DNA from: Dyella sp. C9 | GTDB lineage: Bacteria; Pseudomonadota; Gammaproteobacteria; Xanthomonadales; Rhodanobacteraceae | Length of the DNA stretch: 64,000 bases | NCBI RefSeq assembly: GCF_003332825.1 | Contig: NZ_QIRF01000015.1 | Coordinates: 1 to 64,000, forward strand | Reading direction: 5' to 3' | Shown: positions 20,008-30,709 of the stretch, in pieces | Position numbering within the stretch: the stretch's first letter is position 1 | How the letters are laid out: every line of letters begins with the position of its first letter | The notes under the pieces: model-generated | Database searches by the model: none | Told to the model about the DNA's origin: nothing | What the model saw: the letters and a program-made list of their open reading frames with translations, nothing else | Made by a program: the position numbers and the translations under genes

Positions 20008-21485
20008 CTGCGCCCCAGAAATCCGTTTTGACCCTCAAGCGCACCCCGCGCGACGAAAGCACCCCCGCCATCGAGGAGCGCCTGCACAAGGTGCTGGCCA
20101 ACGCAGGCCTCGGCTCCCGCCGCATGCTGGAGCAGCGTATCCAGGCTGGCGAAGTCGAACTCAACGGCACGCCCGCCACCATTGGCGCCAGCGTGCACGC
20201 GGGTGACCGCGTGGTGCTCGATGGCAAGCAGTTCATCGTTGCCACCGACAATCGCGACGAGACCGAAGTGCTGGTCTACCACAAGCCCGAAGGCGTGGTG
20301 ACCACGCGCGAAGACCCCGAGGGCCGCCCCACCGTGTTCGAACAGCTGCCGCGCCTGAAGGGTGCGCGCTGGGTCGCCGTGGGTCGCCTCGACATCAACA
20401 CCACCGGCCTGCTGCTGCTCACCACCGACGGCGAGCTGGCCAATGCACTCATGCACCCCAAGAGCGGGCTCGAGCGCGAATACCTGTGCCGCGTGCACGG
20501 TGAAGTGCCCGACGAGGTGATCGAGAAGCTCAAGGCCGGCGTGGAGCTGGAAGACGGCCCCGCCCGCTTCGACGAAATCGCCGTGATCAGCCGTGGCGGC
20601 AGCCACAGCTGGTTCCGCGTGGTCATCCGCGAAGGCCGCAACCGCGAAGTGCGCCGCCTGTGGGACTCGCAGGGCTTCCTGGTCAGCCGGCTCAAGCGCA
20701 TCCGCTACGGCTCCGTCGAACTGCCGCGCGCCCTGCGTCGCGGTGATTGCGAGGCGCTGGGCGAAGAAGCGGTCAAGGAACTGCGCAAGACCACCGGCCT
20801 GGGCGCTCCGCAGCCCGTGCTGACCCTGAGCCCGGTGCTGCACCAGCGCCGCGCGCCGCGCAACGTCACCGAATATCGTCCCGAGCGCGGCACCAACGCC
20901 GGCTGGAGCGGCGGTTACCACGACGAAGCCCGCGAGCTGCGCGCCTACGACCGCATCCGCGAGGAACCTGCGCGCGGCAAGCAGCAGCGCCGCAAGCCCG
21001 GCAAGGAAGTGAACGGCAACGTGGCACGTCCGGAGCGTCCTGCCGGCGGCATGCAGCGCAAGAACAAGCGCGGCGTGGCACCGGGCCAGGAGCTGCCGTC
21101 GGTGCGCACCTGGTTCGCCGGCGACAGCCGTGAGGGCGGTGCGCGCGGCGGGGCTGCCGGTGGCGGCAACCGCCGTGGCCCGGCTGGCAAGTCGTTTGGT
21201 GCACGCTCGGCCGAAGGCGGCAAGCCCTACGGTTCGCGTGGCGGCGAAGGCCGCAGCAGTGGCGGCGCCTACGGCGGCTTTGGCGGCGGCAATGCCGGCG
21301 GCGGCAGCCGCGGTGGCGCAGGTGGCAATCGCGGCGGTAAGCCGGGTGGCCGTCCGGGCCAGGGGCAAGGTGGTCGCCCGCAGGGCCGCGGCGGCAATCG
21401 CCCGCAGGGCCACGGCGGCGGCGCAGGCGGCGGCGGTCGTCCGCAGGGCGGCAACCGCGGCGGTAACCGTCACGGCAATCGCTGA
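20004..21485 (+). CDS. rluB: 23S rRNA pseudouridine synthase RluB with long Gly/Arg-rich tail
   Basis: Isomerises a uridine in helix 93 of 23S rRNA. It has an N-terminal S4 RNA-binding domain (ERLHKVLANAGLGSRRMLEQ) and an RsuA/RluB catalytic domain with D130 in GRLDINTTGLLLL. The enzyme body ends near residue 300; the last about 170 residues are low complexity, changing to Gly/Arg/Asn/Gln-rich runs such as GGNRGGKPGGR, probably a disordered RNA-binding tail. Total 493 residues against about 290 in E. coli. The start overlaps the end of scpB by 4 bp, and the stop overlaps the ATG of the next gene by one base. Confidence 0.92.
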   Translation: MTAPQKSVLTLKRTPRDESTPAIEERLHKVLANAGLGSRRMLEQRIQAGEVELNGTPATIGASVHAGDRVVLDGKQFIVATDNRDETEVLVYHKPEGVVTTREDPEGRPTVFEQLPRLKGARWVAVGRLDINTTGLLLLTTDGELANALMHPKSGLEREYLCRVHGEVPDEVIEKLKAGVELEDGPARFDEIAVISRGGSHSWFRVVIREGRNREVRRLWDSQGFLVSRLKRIRYGSVELPRALRRGDCEALGEEAVKELRKTTGLGAPQPVLTLSPVLHQRRAPRNVTEYRPERGTNAGWSGGYHDEARELRAYDRIREEPARGKQQRRKPGKEVNGNVARPERPAGGMQRKNKRGVAPGQELPSVRTWFAGDSREGGARGGAAGGGNRRGPAGKSFGARSAEGGKPYGSRGGEGRSSGGAYGGFGGGNAGGGSRGGAGGNRGGKPGGRPGQGQGGRPQGRGGNRPQGHGGGAGGGGRPQGGNRGGNRHGNR

Positions 21486-21832
21486 TGACGGTTCGCATCT
21501 ACCACAACAACCGCTGCTCGAAGTCGCGCGCCACGCTGGCCCTGCTCGAGCAGCGGGGCGTGGTCTGCGATGTCGTCAATTACCTGGAGACGCCGCCCAG
21601 CGCGGAGGAACTCGCCCAGCTGCTCGACATGCTGGGCATGACTCCGCGCGAGCTGATGCGCAAGGGTGAGGCGGAGTACGCCGAATTGGGCCTGGACGAC
21701 CCGGCGCTGGACGACACCGCGCTCATCGCGGCAATGGCAAGCCACCCTCGGCTGATCGAACGCCCCATCGTGGTCGCCAATGGCAAGGCCGCCATCGGCC
21801 GTCCGCCGGAGGCCGTGCTCGGCATCCTCTGA
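21485..21832 (+). CDS. ArsC-family thioredoxin-fold protein (arsenate reductase-like)
   Basis: A 115-residue ArsC/Spx-superfamily protein. The catalytic-type cysteine is C11 in YHNNRCSKSR, matching the H-N-x-x-C-x-x-S-R signature of glutaredoxin-dependent arsenate reductases, and an arginine-rich C-terminal motif (ERPIVVANGKAAIGRPPEAV) supplies the substrate Arg. No arsB, arsR or other ars gene is nearby, and the gene is translationally joined to rluB (ATG overlaps its TGA), so a housekeeping YfgD-like role is as likely as arsenic resistance. Confidence 0.88.
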   Translation: MTVRIYHNNRCSKSRATLALLEQRGVVCDVVNYLETPPSAEELAQLLDMLGMTPRELMRKGEAEYAELGLDDPALDDTALIAAMASHPRLIERPIVVANGKAAIGRPPEAVLGIL

Positions 21833-21838
21833 GTACGC

Positions 21839-23707
21839 TCAAGCGCCGCCGCGCAACTGCAGGCGGCGATACAAGGTGCTGCGACTGATGCCGAGCTGCC
21901 GGGCAGCCCGGCTGACATTGCCTGCGCAATCGCGCAGGGCCTGACGCATGGCGTGCTCGGCCAGCGACTGCAATGCGCCTGCCTCGGGCGCTGCCGCGTG
22001 CACCGCCGGCGGGTCGGTGGCGGAGATGTAACTGGGCAAGGCATTGGCATCGATCACCGCGTCCGCGTCATGCAGCGCCACCAGCGTGCGCAGGCATGCC
22101 ACCAGCTGTCGCAGGTTGCCCGGCCATGCATAGGCCGCGAGGGCCGCCTGCGCCGCATCGGTGAGCCGGCGCCCCTGCCCCAGCGTCGCCCACATGGCCT
22201 CTACCAGTGCGGCTCGATCAGGATGCTCCCGTACCGGTGGCATCGCCACGATGTGATGCGCAATGCGGTAGTACAGGTCGCTGCGAAAGCGTCCTTCTTT
22301 CATGGCCACGGCAAGATCGCAATGCGTGGCGCATACCAGCACGAAATCCAGCTTGACCGCGCGCCCACCGCCGAGCGGCGACATCTCCCGTTCCTGCAGC
22401 ACGCGCAACAGGCGCGGCTGCAGGCTGGCAGGCATGTCGCCGATTTCGTCGAGAAACAGCACGCCGCCGTCGGCCTGGCGCAACAGGCCCGGATTGCCGC
22501 TGCGGCGCGCGCCGGTGAAGGCGCCTTCCTCGTAGCCGAACAGCTCCGCCTCGATCAGCCCTTCCGGCAACGCTGCGCAGTTGATCGCCACGAAGGGCTT
22601 GTGCGCTCGCGCGCAGCGGCGATGCAACTCACGCGCAAAGACTTCCTTGCCGCTGCCGGTCTCGCCCTGCAACAACACAGGCAGGCCGGCATCGAGCACG
22701 CGGCGCGCCCGCTCGAGCTCGACATCGAGTGACGCATCGAACAACGGCGCCTCGGTGCCGCGCGCCAGCGAGGGAGCCGCCGCACGCCGGGTCGCCGCCA
22801 CGCGGCGCGAGGGATCGCCAGCATGATCCAGGCGCCCATGCAGGGCCTGCCCGTGCCGGTCGACCAGCACGCCATCGCGCCTCAGGCGCTGCAGCGGCTC
22901 GACAAACACCGCGTCATAGGACACGCGGCCAATGTCGCCGCGATCAAGCCCCAGCAACCTCAAGCCAACCTGGTTGGCCGCACTCAGGCGCCCACCCCGG
23001 AACGCCAGCAGGCCCTCGCCCGCCGTGCCCAGCAAGGCCGGATCGGCATGCAGGCGCAGCAACTCGCTGCCCTCGATACCCCCATCGAAATAGCGGTGCT
23101 CGATATGCGTCGCCGCCATGCGCGCGAGCCCCAGCGCATGCATGTGCGCCACGCTGGCCTCGCCCGAGATGTCGAGCACGCCGACCAGCTTGCCGTAGGG
23201 ATCGAAGATCGGCACCGACGAACAGCTGAGGATGCCGTGCGGCGCGAAGTAGTGCTCGCCGCCGCGCACCTCCACCGGCGTGCCTTCCACGATGGCCGTG
23301 CCGATCGCATTGGTGCCCACGTGGCTTTCGTTCCAGCAGGCGCCCGGCATCAAGGCCACGCGTCCCGCCTTGTCGAGGAAGCCCGGACTGCCCTCTGCAT
23401 CCAGGATCCAGCCCTGCTCGTCGGTCAGCACCACGATGCTGCCGGTGGCCGCGGCATCCGGCGCCAGCAGGTCGAGCTCGGCGCGGGCCATGCGCCACAG
23501 TGTTTCGTGGCGCTCGCGCATCTCGCGCAATCGCGCCTGCGGCACGGGCTCCACCCGCGGGCGCGTACCGGCCTCCAGGCCCAGGCCCTGGCAGCGACGC
23601 CAGGAGCGCAGGATGGTGTCCGGCACCTGCCCGGCGGGCGCGCCACCCCGCTCGAAGAACACCCGTCGAGCCTCACCGACGCGACGCTGGCTTTGCACGA
23701 AGCTCAT
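21839..23707 (-). CDS. sigma-54-dependent activator, AcoR-like
   Basis: A 622-residue enhancer-binding protein. A GAF-type sensor region covers about residues 75-215 ([35 protein letters not shown]). The AAA+ domain has Walker [10 protein letters not shown] at 348-356, the sigma-54 contact loop GAFTGA at 395-400 and Walker [12 protein letters not shown] Fis-type HTH closes the protein ([20 protein letters not shown]). The start at ATG 23707 has GGAG just upstream; an in-frame GTG at 23722 is the alternative. It is divergent from an aldehyde dehydrogenase gene that has a sigma-54 promoter and a palindromic upstream site, so it most likely drives that operon in response to an alcohol, aldehyde or acetoin-type inducer. 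Confidence 0.92.
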   Translation of the reverse strand: MSFVQSQRRVGEARRVFFERGGAPAGQVPDTILRSWRRCQGLGLEAGTRPRVEPVPQARLREMRERHETLWRMARAELDLLAPDAAATGSIVVLTDEQGWILDAEGSPGFLDKAGRVALMPGACWNESHVGTNAIGTAIVEGTPVEVRGGEHYFAPHGILSCSSVPIFDPYGKLVGVLDISGEASVAHMHALGLARMAATHIEHRYFDGGIEGSELLRLHADPALLGTAGEGLLAFRGGRLSAANQVGLRLLGLDRGDIGRVSYDAVFVEPLQRLRRDGVLVDRHGQALHGRLDHAGDPSRRVAATRRAAAPSLARGTEAPLFDASLDVELERARRVLDAGLPVLLQGETGSGKEVFARELHRRCARAHKPFVAINCAALPEGLIEAELFGYEEGAFTGARRSGNPGLLRQADGGVLFLDEIGDMPASLQPRLLRVLQEREMSPLGGGRAVKLDFVLVCATHCDLAVAMKEGRFRSDLYYRIAHHIVAMPPVREHPDRAALVEAMWATLGQGRRLTDAAQAALAAYAWPGNLRQLVACLRTLVALHDADAVIDANALPSYISATDPPAVHAAAPEAGALQSLAEHAMRQALRDCAGNVSRAARQLGISRSTLYRRLQLRGGA

Positions 23708-23721
23708 CTCGCTCCATCCCA

Positions 23722-23740
23722 CTGTCGCAATTTGCGACAG
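23722..23740. promoter_or_regulatory. upstream activator palindrome
   Basis: CTGTCGCAATTTGCGACAG: 9-bp perfect arms around one T. It lies directly before the AcoR-like gene and about 140 bp upstream of the sigma-54 promoter at 23879, the usual placing for an enhancer site. Binding by the AcoR-like protein is inference. Its position at the regulator's own start could also allow autoregulation. Confidence 0.7.
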
Positions 23741-23878
23741 CTGTAGTGGTCACCGTTCCGATAAACAACACAGCCAGGGACAAGCTGCAATCGGTTTCGT
23801 TGCTGCAGCGCGAAAGATCCGGCAAGCCTCGCCCGGACAAGCACCTGTGGCGCCATGGCGCATTGCGGCATCGGGGAT

Positions 23879-23894
23879 TTGGCATCGGTATTGC
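23879..23894 (+). promoter_or_regulatory. sigma-54 (-24/-12) promoter
   Basis: TTGGCATCGGTATTGC: TGGCAT, five bases, TTGC, matching the TGGCAC-N5-TTGC consensus at all but one position of the listed elements. It lies about 60 bp before the aldehyde dehydrogenase ATG. A sigma-54 activator is encoded divergently next to it. Confidence 0.75.
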
Positions 23895-23954
23895 CATCAG
23901 GGTTACACCGTCAGCCGCGCTGACCTTCACCCTGGCCGCTTCAGGAGACTTTCG

Positions 23955-25484
<1,530 letters not shown>

Positions 25485-25574
25485 TCACGGGCGGCGGGAA
25501 CGCCGCTTTCGCCCTGGCAAGGTGGCCCTAATGGCGGGCCACCACCCATGGATGTACGCCAACGAGGAGATGTG

Positions 25575-26603
25575 ATGGACAAGACGATGAAGGCCGCCGT
25601 CGTGCGCGAGTTCGGCAAGCCGCTGCAGATCGAGGAGGTGCAGGTGCCGCGCCCGGGTGCGGGCGATATCCTGGTGAAGATCGAGGCATGCGGCGTATGC
25701 CACACCGACCTGCACGCGGCCGAAGGCGACTGGCCGGTGAAGCCCAACCCGCCGTTCATACCGGGGCATGAGGGCGTTGGCCATGTGGTGGCGGTGGGTG
25801 CCGGCGTGCGCCACGTCAAGGAAGGCGACCGCGTGGGCATTCCCTGGCTGTATTCGGCCTGCGGCCATTGCGAACACTGCCTGGGCGGCTGGGAAACCCT
25901 GTGCGAGCAACAGCAGAACACCGGCTACTCGGTCAACGGCGGCTTCGCCGACTACGCGCTGGCCAATGCCGACTACGTCGGCCACCTGCCCGACCGCGTG
26001 AGCTTCGTCGAGATTGCGCCGGTACTGTGCGCCGGTGTCACCGTGTACAAGGGCCTCAAGGTCACCGATACCAAGCCGGGTGATTGGGTGGTGATTTCCG
26101 GCATCGGCGGCCTGGGCCACATGGCCGTGCAGTACGCCAAGGCCATGGGGCGCAACGTGGCGGCCGTGGATATCGACGATGACAAGCTGGCCCTGGCCAA
26201 GTGCCTGGGCGCTACGGTGACGGTGAATGCGCGCACGACGGACCCTGCGGCCTATCTCAAGCGCGAGATCGGCGGCGCGCATGGAGCACTGGTCACCGCC
26301 GTATCGCCCAAGGCCTTCGAGCAGGCGCTCGGCATGGTGCGCCGTGGTGGCACGGTATCGCTCAACGGGCTGCCGCCAGGCCAGTTCCCGCTGGACATCT
26401 TCGGCATGGTGCTCAATGGCGTCACCGTGCGCGGCTCCATCGTCGGCACCCGACTGGACCTGCAGGAATCGCTTGAGTTCGCCCACGAGGGCAAGGTGGC
26501 CGCTACCGTGAGCACCGACCGACTGGAGAACATCAACGACGTGTTCGCCCGCATGCACGCCGGCAAGATCGAAGGACGCGTGGTGCTGGACATGAGCGCA
26601 TGA
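25575..26603 (+). CDS. zinc-dependent alcohol dehydrogenase (AdhP type)
   Basis: Oxidises primary alcohols to aldehydes with NAD. The 342-residue MDR-family protein has the catalytic zinc motif [16 protein letters not shown] and [12 protein letters not shown], four structural-zinc cysteines in [15 protein letters not shown], and the Rossmann motif [23 protein letters not shown] at 25564-25569 precedes ATG 25575. It lies 90 bp after the aldehyde dehydrogenase and overlaps the DUF779 gene by 4 bp, so the three form a two-step alcohol-to-acid oxidation operon. Confidence 0.93.
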   Translation: MDKTMKAAVVREFGKPLQIEEVQVPRPGAGDILVKIEACGVCHTDLHAAEGDWPVKPNPPFIPGHEGVGHVVAVGAGVRHVKEGDRVGIPWLYSACGHCEHCLGGWETLCEQQQNTGYSVNGGFADYALANADYVGHLPDRVSFVEIAPVLCAGVTVYKGLKVTDTKPGDWVVISGIGGLGHMAVQYAKAMGRNVAAVDIDDDKLALAKCLGATVTVNARTTDPAAYLKREIGGAHGALVTAVSPKAFEQALGMVRRGGTVSLNGLPPGQFPLDIFGMVLNGVTVRGSIVGTRLDLQESLEFAHEGKVAATVSTDRLENINDVFARMHAGKIEGRVVLDMSA

Positions 26604-26986
26604 GCGACGCACCGACCGTGCCGCCGCAGGTGCTTGCCACGCCTGCCGCATTGGCCCTGCTGGCCACGCTGCGCGAGCGGCACGGACCGGTGCTGTTCCA
26701 TCAGTCGGGCGGATGCTGCGACGGCTCCGCCCCGATGTGCTTCCCGATCGGTGAATTCCTGGTCGGCGACCAGGATCGCTGCCTTGGCGAGATCGGCGGC
26801 GCACCGTTCTACATCAGTGCGCCGCAGTTTGAGCACTGGAAGCACACCCAGCTGACGGTGGACGTGGTGCCCGGCCACGGTGGCATGTTTTCGCTGGAGA
26901 ACGGCTCGGGCCAGCGTTTCCTGCTGCGCTCGCGGCTGTTCAGCGACGAGGAGTTCGGGCAACTGGAGGCGGCGGGCAAGGTCTAG
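26600..26986 (+). CDS. DUF779 family protein
   Basis: A 128-residue cytoplasmic protein of the DUF779 family. The conserved region is [16 protein letters not shown], with three cysteines that could bind metal, and a later [16 protein letters not shown]. Family members are commonly encoded beside AldB-type aldehyde dehydrogenases, but no activity is established. The start overlaps the alcohol dehydrogenase stop (ATGA), so it is translated with it. A redox or metal-dependent helper role in aldehyde oxidation is inference. Confidence 0.88.
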   Translation: MSDAPTVPPQVLATPAALALLATLRERHGPVLFHQSGGCCDGSAPMCFPIGEFLVGDQDRCLGEIGGAPFYISAPQFEHWKHTQLTVDVVPGHGGMFSLENGSGQRFLLRSRLFSDEEFGQLEAAGKV

Positions 26987-27001
26987 CCCGCCGCGTTCGC
27001 T

Positions 27002-27805
27002 TCAGTCGAGGCCCAGCTCGAAACGGTCGGCGTCCATCCAGGCGGGGAAACGCTCGCGATGCGCGAGCAACGGCGCGGGGTCGACCGTGACCGTCACCAC
27101 CTGCTCCTGCGGCCCCAGCTCCACCAGCGGCTCGCCTACCGGATCGAGCACGGCGCTGTCGCCGGCATAAGGCAGGTCGTTGCCATCCACGCCCACCCGA
27201 TTGAGACCCACCACATAGCTGAGGTTCTCGATCGCCCGCGCGCGCAGCAGCGTGCGCCAGGGCTGGCGGCGCGGCGCCGGCCAGTTGGCCACGAACAGGG
27301 CCAGGTCATAGTCCATGCCACCCGCGGCTTCCTCGCGGCGGCCGTTGCGCAGCCATACCGGGAAGCGCAGGTCATAGCAGACCTGCGGCAGGATGCGCCA
27401 ACCCTTGAGCTCCACGATCAGGCGCCGGTTGCCGCCGCCGTAGCGCGTGTGCTCGCCCGCCATGCGGAACAGGTGGCGCTTGTCGTACTGCTCGTAGCTG
27501 CCATCGGGACGCGCCCAGATCAGGCGGTTGTAGACGGTGTCGCCCTCGCGGATGGCCAGGCTGCCGCACAGCACGGCGCCCACTTCCTCGGCGAGCGCAC
27601 GCATCCACGCCACGCCTTCGCCATCCATGGTCTCGGCGCTGGCGTGCGTGTCGTTGCTGAAGCCGGACAGGAAGGTTTCGGGCAGCACCACCAGATCGGT
27701 CTGGCCGGCGACGCGACGCACCAGTTCGCCGTAGTAGTCGCGGTTCGCCGGTGCGTCGTGCCAGCGCGTGGCGCCCTGGACCAGGGTGACCCTCAGAGTT
27801 TGCAT
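27002..27805 (-). CDS. omega-amidase / nitrilase-family hydrolase (YafV/NIT2 type)
   Basis: Hydrolyses alpha-ketoglutaramate or alpha-ketosuccinamate to the dicarboxylic ketoacid. The 267-residue nitrilase-fold protein has the Glu-Lys-Cys triad at E43 (LPETFLSGFS), K109 (YDKRHLFRM) and C143 (QVCYDLRFP), a set typical of omega-amidases. The ATG at 27805 lies inside the end of the upstream aminotransferase gene (13-nt overlap), so the two are translationally coupled. The pairing is the one known for methionine salvage: the transaminase uses glutamine as amino donor, and the amidase removes the ketoglutaramate formed. Convergent with the DUF779 gene. Confidence 0.92.
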   Translation of the reverse strand: MQTLRVTLVQGATRWHDAPANRDYYGELVRRVAGQTDLVVLPETFLSGFSNDTHASAETMDGEGVAWMRALAEEVGAVLCGSLAIREGDTVYNRLIWARPDGSYEQYDKRHLFRMAGEHTRYGGGNRRLIVELKGWRILPQVCYDLRFPVWLRNGRREEAAGGMDYDLALFVANWPAPRRQPWRTLLRARAIENLSYVVGLNRVGVDGNDLPYAGDSAVLDPVGEPLVELGPQEQVVTVTVDPAPLLAHRERFPAWMDADRFELGLD

Positions 27806-28938
27806 AGACGCTCCGCGGCGGCTTCCATGGTGGCGTCGCTCTTGGCAAAGCACAGGCGCAGCAGGTGCGCGCCGGGAGCCTTGTCGTAGAACGGGGTGAG
27901 CGGAATGGCGGCCACGCCGCCTTCCTTGACCATCCATTCGCTGAAGGACACATCGTCCTGGTCGCTGATGGCGGAATAGTCCACCAGCTGGAAATAGCCG
28001 CCCGGCACGTCGAGCAGCTTGAAGCGCGAGGGCTTGATCAGCTCGCGGAAGCGGTCGCGCTTGGCCTGGTAGAAGGCCGGCAACTCCAGGTAATGCTCCG
28101 GCGCGCTGGCCATGAATTCGGCAAAGGCCACCTGCGCCGGATGGAAGGTGCAGAACGTGAGGTACTGGTGCACCTTGCGGAACTCGGCCGACAGCGCCTT
28201 CGGCGCCACCGCATAGCCGACCTTCCAGCCAGTGCAGTGATAGGTCTTGCCGAACGAGGACACCACGAAACTGCGTGCGGACAGCTCCGCGTGTCGCAAC
28301 ACGCTCTGGTGCTGGGCGCCGTCGTACACGATGTGCTCGTACACCTCGTCGGAGAGCACCACGATCTCGGTGTCGCGCACGATGGCGGCCAGCTCGTCGA
28401 GATCGGCGGCGGACAGCACCGCGCCGGTCGGATTGTGCGGACTGTTGATGAGGATCATGCGCGTCTTCGGCGTGACCGCATCGCGCACGCGCTGCCAGTC
28501 GATGCCGAAGGTAGGCGCCACAAGCGGAATATGCACGGCACGGGCGCCCTGCAGCTCGATGGCCGGCTCGTAACTGTCGTAGGCCGGATCGAACACGATC
28601 ACTTCGTCACCGGCGCGCACCACCGCGGCGATGGCAGCGAACAGCGCCTCGGTGGCACCCGAGGTCACCGTCACCTCGGCATCGGCACTCAGCTTGTGGC
28701 CGTACATGCGCTCGGTCTTGAGGGCGATCTGCTCGCGCAGGGGCTGCAGGCCGATGCCCGGCGCGTACTGGTTGCGCCCCTCGGCCATCGCACGCGTGAT
28801 TGCATCGCGCAGCGGCTGCGGCGGCTCGAAATCCGGAAACCCCTGCCCCAGGTTCACGGCCTTGTGCTCCAGCGCCAGCTGGCTCATGACACTGAAGATG
28901 GTGGTGCCCACTTTCGGAAGCTTGGTCTGGATCTGCAT
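27793..28938 (-). CDS. methionine aminotransferase, PLP-dependent (YbdL/MtnE-like)
   Basis: A 381-residue fold-type I class I/II aminotransferase. The pyridoxal-phosphate lysine is K231 in SSFGKTYHCTGWKVGY; SPHNPTGAVL and SDEVYEHIVYD supply other cofactor contacts. The N-terminal KLPKVGTTIFSVMSQLA and LGQGFPDFEPP are typical of YbdL/kynurenine-type enzymes that transaminate methionine, glutamine and aromatic acids. Together with the overlapping omega-amidase downstream, the likely task is remaking methionine from 4-methylthio-2-oxobutanoate with glutamine as donor. Two short direct repeats lie just upstream. Confidence 0.93.
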   Translation of the reverse strand: MQIQTKLPKVGTTIFSVMSQLALEHKAVNLGQGFPDFEPPQPLRDAITRAMAEGRNQYAPGIGLQPLREQIALKTERMYGHKLSADAEVTVTSGATEALFAAIAAVVRAGDEVIVFDPAYDSYEPAIELQGARAVHIPLVAPTFGIDWQRVRDAVTPKTRMILINSPHNPTGAVLSAADLDELAAIVRDTEIVVLSDEVYEHIVYDGAQHQSVLRHAELSARSFVVSSFGKTYHCTGWKVGYAVAPKALSAEFRKVHQYLTFCTFHPAQVAFAEFMASAPEHYLELPAFYQAKRDRFRELIKPSRFKLLDVPGGYFQLVDYSAISDQDDVSFSEWMVKEGGVAAIPLTPFYDKAPGAHLLRLCFAKSDATMEAAAERLCKL

Positions 28939-28950
28939 GGTCCGGATGTC

Positions 28951-28975
28951 TGGATGGCTAAACGATGGATGCTAA
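28951..28975 (-). promoter_or_regulatory. direct repeats before the aminotransferase
   Basis: TGGATGGCTAA (28951-28961) and TGGATGCTAA (28966-28975) repeat within 38 bp of the ATG; on the gene's strand they read TTAGC-ATCCA and TTAGCCATCCA. They could be half-sites for a regulator, but the interval to the preceding gene is only 61 bp and nothing else was recognised. Confidence 0.25.
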
Positions 28976-28999
28976 CACGGCGCCGGTGACAGCCGCCGG

Positions 29000-29953
29000 T
29001 CAGACGTACTTGCTGCACTGGGCGTGCTTCTCGCGCACCGTATCAGGCAGCTTCTCGGCAAGAAAATCCACGAACGCGCGCACGCCCGGCAGCAGGCCGC
29101 GACGACTCGGGTAGACGAAGTGCATGGTGCCCTGCGGAACGCTCCATTCGGGCAGGATCACTTGCAGCTCGCCACGGGCGATGGCCGGACCACAGACGAA
29201 CTCCGGCAACAAGGTGACGCCGATGCCCCGCTTGCAGCTCTGCAGCAGCGCCGCGAAGTCGCCGCAGATCAGGCGCGGCTGGATGTCGACCACGATGCGC
29301 TCGCCTTCGGCATCCAGCAACTCCCAGCTCTGCGCACCTTCGTGCTCCTGCATGCTGAGTGCCGGCAGCGCGGACAGGTCGGCCGGCTCCTTGAGTTGCC
29401 CGTAGCGCTTGAGCAGGTCGGGACTGGCCACCAGCAGCACGCGCGACTGGCCGAACGTGCGCATGACCAGGGTGGCATCGGTATCGAGCTTGCTGCGCAC
29501 GCGGATGGCGACGTCGAAGCCTTCGCCGATCACGTCCACGCGGCGGTCCGTGGCCAGCAGCCGCACCTGCATCTTGGGGTGCTGCTCGAGGAAGTCGGGC
29601 AGGATATGCCCCACCACGGTCTGCACCAGCGACACCGGGCAGCTCACCCGCACCACGCCGCGCGGCTCGGAGCGAACCTCCTCCACTGCCTCCTGGGCAG
29701 CCCTGGCCTCCTCCAGCACGGCACGGCAGTGCGCATAGAAGCGCTCGCCCACCTCGGTCACCACGAATCGCCGGGTGGTGCGCTGGAGCAACCGCACACC
29801 CAGGCGCTCCTCCAACTGGGCGATGCGCTTGCTCAGGCGCGACTTGGGTATGCCAAGTGCCCGTCCCGCCGAGGAAAATCCGCCATGCTCTACCACTGCA
29901 GCAAAGAAATAGAGGTCGTTCAGATCCTGCAGGGCCCCGTCCAGCACCGTCAT
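29000..29953 (-). CDS. LysR-family transcriptional regulator
   Basis: A 317-residue LysR-type regulator with an N-terminal HTH ([33 protein letters not shown]) and a periplasmic-binding-protein-like effector domain from about residue 95. [24 protein letters not shown] is typical of the subgroup that often sits divergent from quinone- or azo-reductase genes. Here it diverges from azoR with 113 bp between starts, so it probably controls azoR and itself. Confidence 0.9.
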   Translation of the reverse strand: MTVLDGALQDLNDLYFFAAVVEHGGFSSAGRALGIPKSRLSKRIAQLEERLGVRLLQRTTRRFVVTEVGERFYAHCRAVLEEARAAQEAVEEVRSEPRGVVRVSCPVSLVQTVVGHILPDFLEQHPKMQVRLLATDRRVDVIGEGFDVAIRVRSKLDTDATLVMRTFGQSRVLLVASPDLLKRYGQLKEPADLSALPALSMQEHEGAQSWELLDAEGERIVVDIQPRLICGDFAALLQSCKRGIGVTLLPEFVCGPAIARGELQVILPEWSVPQGTMHFVYPSRRGLLPGVRAFVDFLAEKLPDTVREKHAQCSKYV

Positions 29954-29997
29954 CGCCGTTTCCTTATGGGAACAATACGTTCGATTTTACCCGTCTT

Positions 29998-30015
29998 ATC
30001 GGCAAATTGTCCGAT
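29998..30015. promoter_or_regulatory. inverted repeat in the LysR/azoR divergent promoter
   Basis: ATCGG (29998-30002) and CCGAT (30011-30015) with an 8-nt A/T-rich centre. It lies 51 bp before the azoR ATG, a plausible place for a LysR operator overlapping the promoter. Confidence 0.35.
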
Positions 30016-30066
30016 GGCTACCTTAGTCACGTCGCCGGTTGCCGGCTTCTGACTGAGGTAAACACC

Positions 30067-30651
30067 ATGAAACTGCTGCATATCGACGCCAGTGCCCTGG
30101 GTGGCCACTCCGTCTCGCGCGGCCTGACCGCCGCCATCGTCGCCGAAATCAAGCGCAGCGAGCCGGCCGCCGAGGTGATCTACCACGATCTCGTGGCACA
30201 CCCGCTCCCGCACTGGACCCCGGTGGCCGATGCCGCCGACCCGGCGACTGCGCTGAGCAACCAGATGCTGGAAGAGTTCCTGACCGCCGACGTGGTGGTG
30301 ATCGGCGCCCCGATGTACAACTTCTCGGTCCCCAGCCAGCTGAAGGCCTGGATCGACCGCATCGCGGTGGCCGGCAAGACCTTCCACTACACTGCCAATG
30401 GCCCCGAGGGCCTGGCCGGCGGCAAGCGCGTGATCATCGCCTCGTCCCGCGGCGGCGTGTACAGCGCAGGCAGCGCCGCAGCGCCGATGGATTTCCAGGA
30501 AACCTACCTGCGCGCCGTGTTCGGCTTCCTTGGCGTCACCGACCTGGAATTCGTGCGCGCCGAGGGCGTGGCGATCAGCGAAGACAACAAGGCTGAATCG
30601 CTGAAGTCGGCCCACGCCGCGATTGGCGTACTGAGCAGCAAGGCCGCCTGA
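30067..30651 (+). CDS. azoR: FMN-dependent NADH-azoreductase
   Basis: Reduces quinones and azo compounds by two-electron transfer. The 194-residue flavodoxin-like protein has the N-terminal FMN-binding [20 protein letters not shown], the isoalloxazine loop [18 protein letters not shown] and the second loop ASSRGGVYS. Length matches AzoR (about 200). GAGG at 30054-30057 precedes ATG 30067. Divergent from a LysR regulator and closed by a terminator hairpin. Confidence 0.93.
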   Translation: MKLLHIDASALGGHSVSRGLTAAIVAEIKRSEPAAEVIYHDLVAHPLPHWTPVADAADPATALSNQMLEEFLTADVVVIGAPMYNFSVPSQLKAWIDRIAVAGKTFHYTANGPEGLAGGKRVIIASSRGGVYSAGSAAAPMDFQETYLRAVFGFLGVTDLEFVRAEGVAISEDNKAESLKSAHAAIGVLSSKAA

Positions 30652-30675
30652 TACCGGCACCACCGTCCCCGGCAG

Positions 30676-30709
30676 ACGCCGCGCCCTCAAGGCGCGGCGT
30701 TTGTTTTTT
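30676..30709 (+). terminator. intrinsic terminator of azoR
   Basis: Perfect 10-bp stem ACGCCGCGCC / GGCGCGGCGT with loop CTCAA, then TTGTTTTTTC. The loop contains the stop codon (TCA on this strand) of the convergent amidohydrolase gene, so the hairpin arm and that gene's last codons overlap. Confidence 0.92.

Noticed and set aside
19596-21473. Ala/Thr-rich 625-codon minus-strand frame across scpB and rluB
   Set aside because: Mirror of the Gly/Arg-rich and acidic tails of the real genes.
21120-21480. Repetitive GGC/CGC tract that could look like a CRISPR or minisatellite
   Set aside because: Irregular in-frame Gly/Arg codon repeats inside rluB with no constant repeat-spacer pattern.
28939-28999. 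SAM/SAH riboswitch before the methionine aminotransferase
   Set aside because: The gap is only 61 bp and shows direct repeats but no aptamer-like stems.
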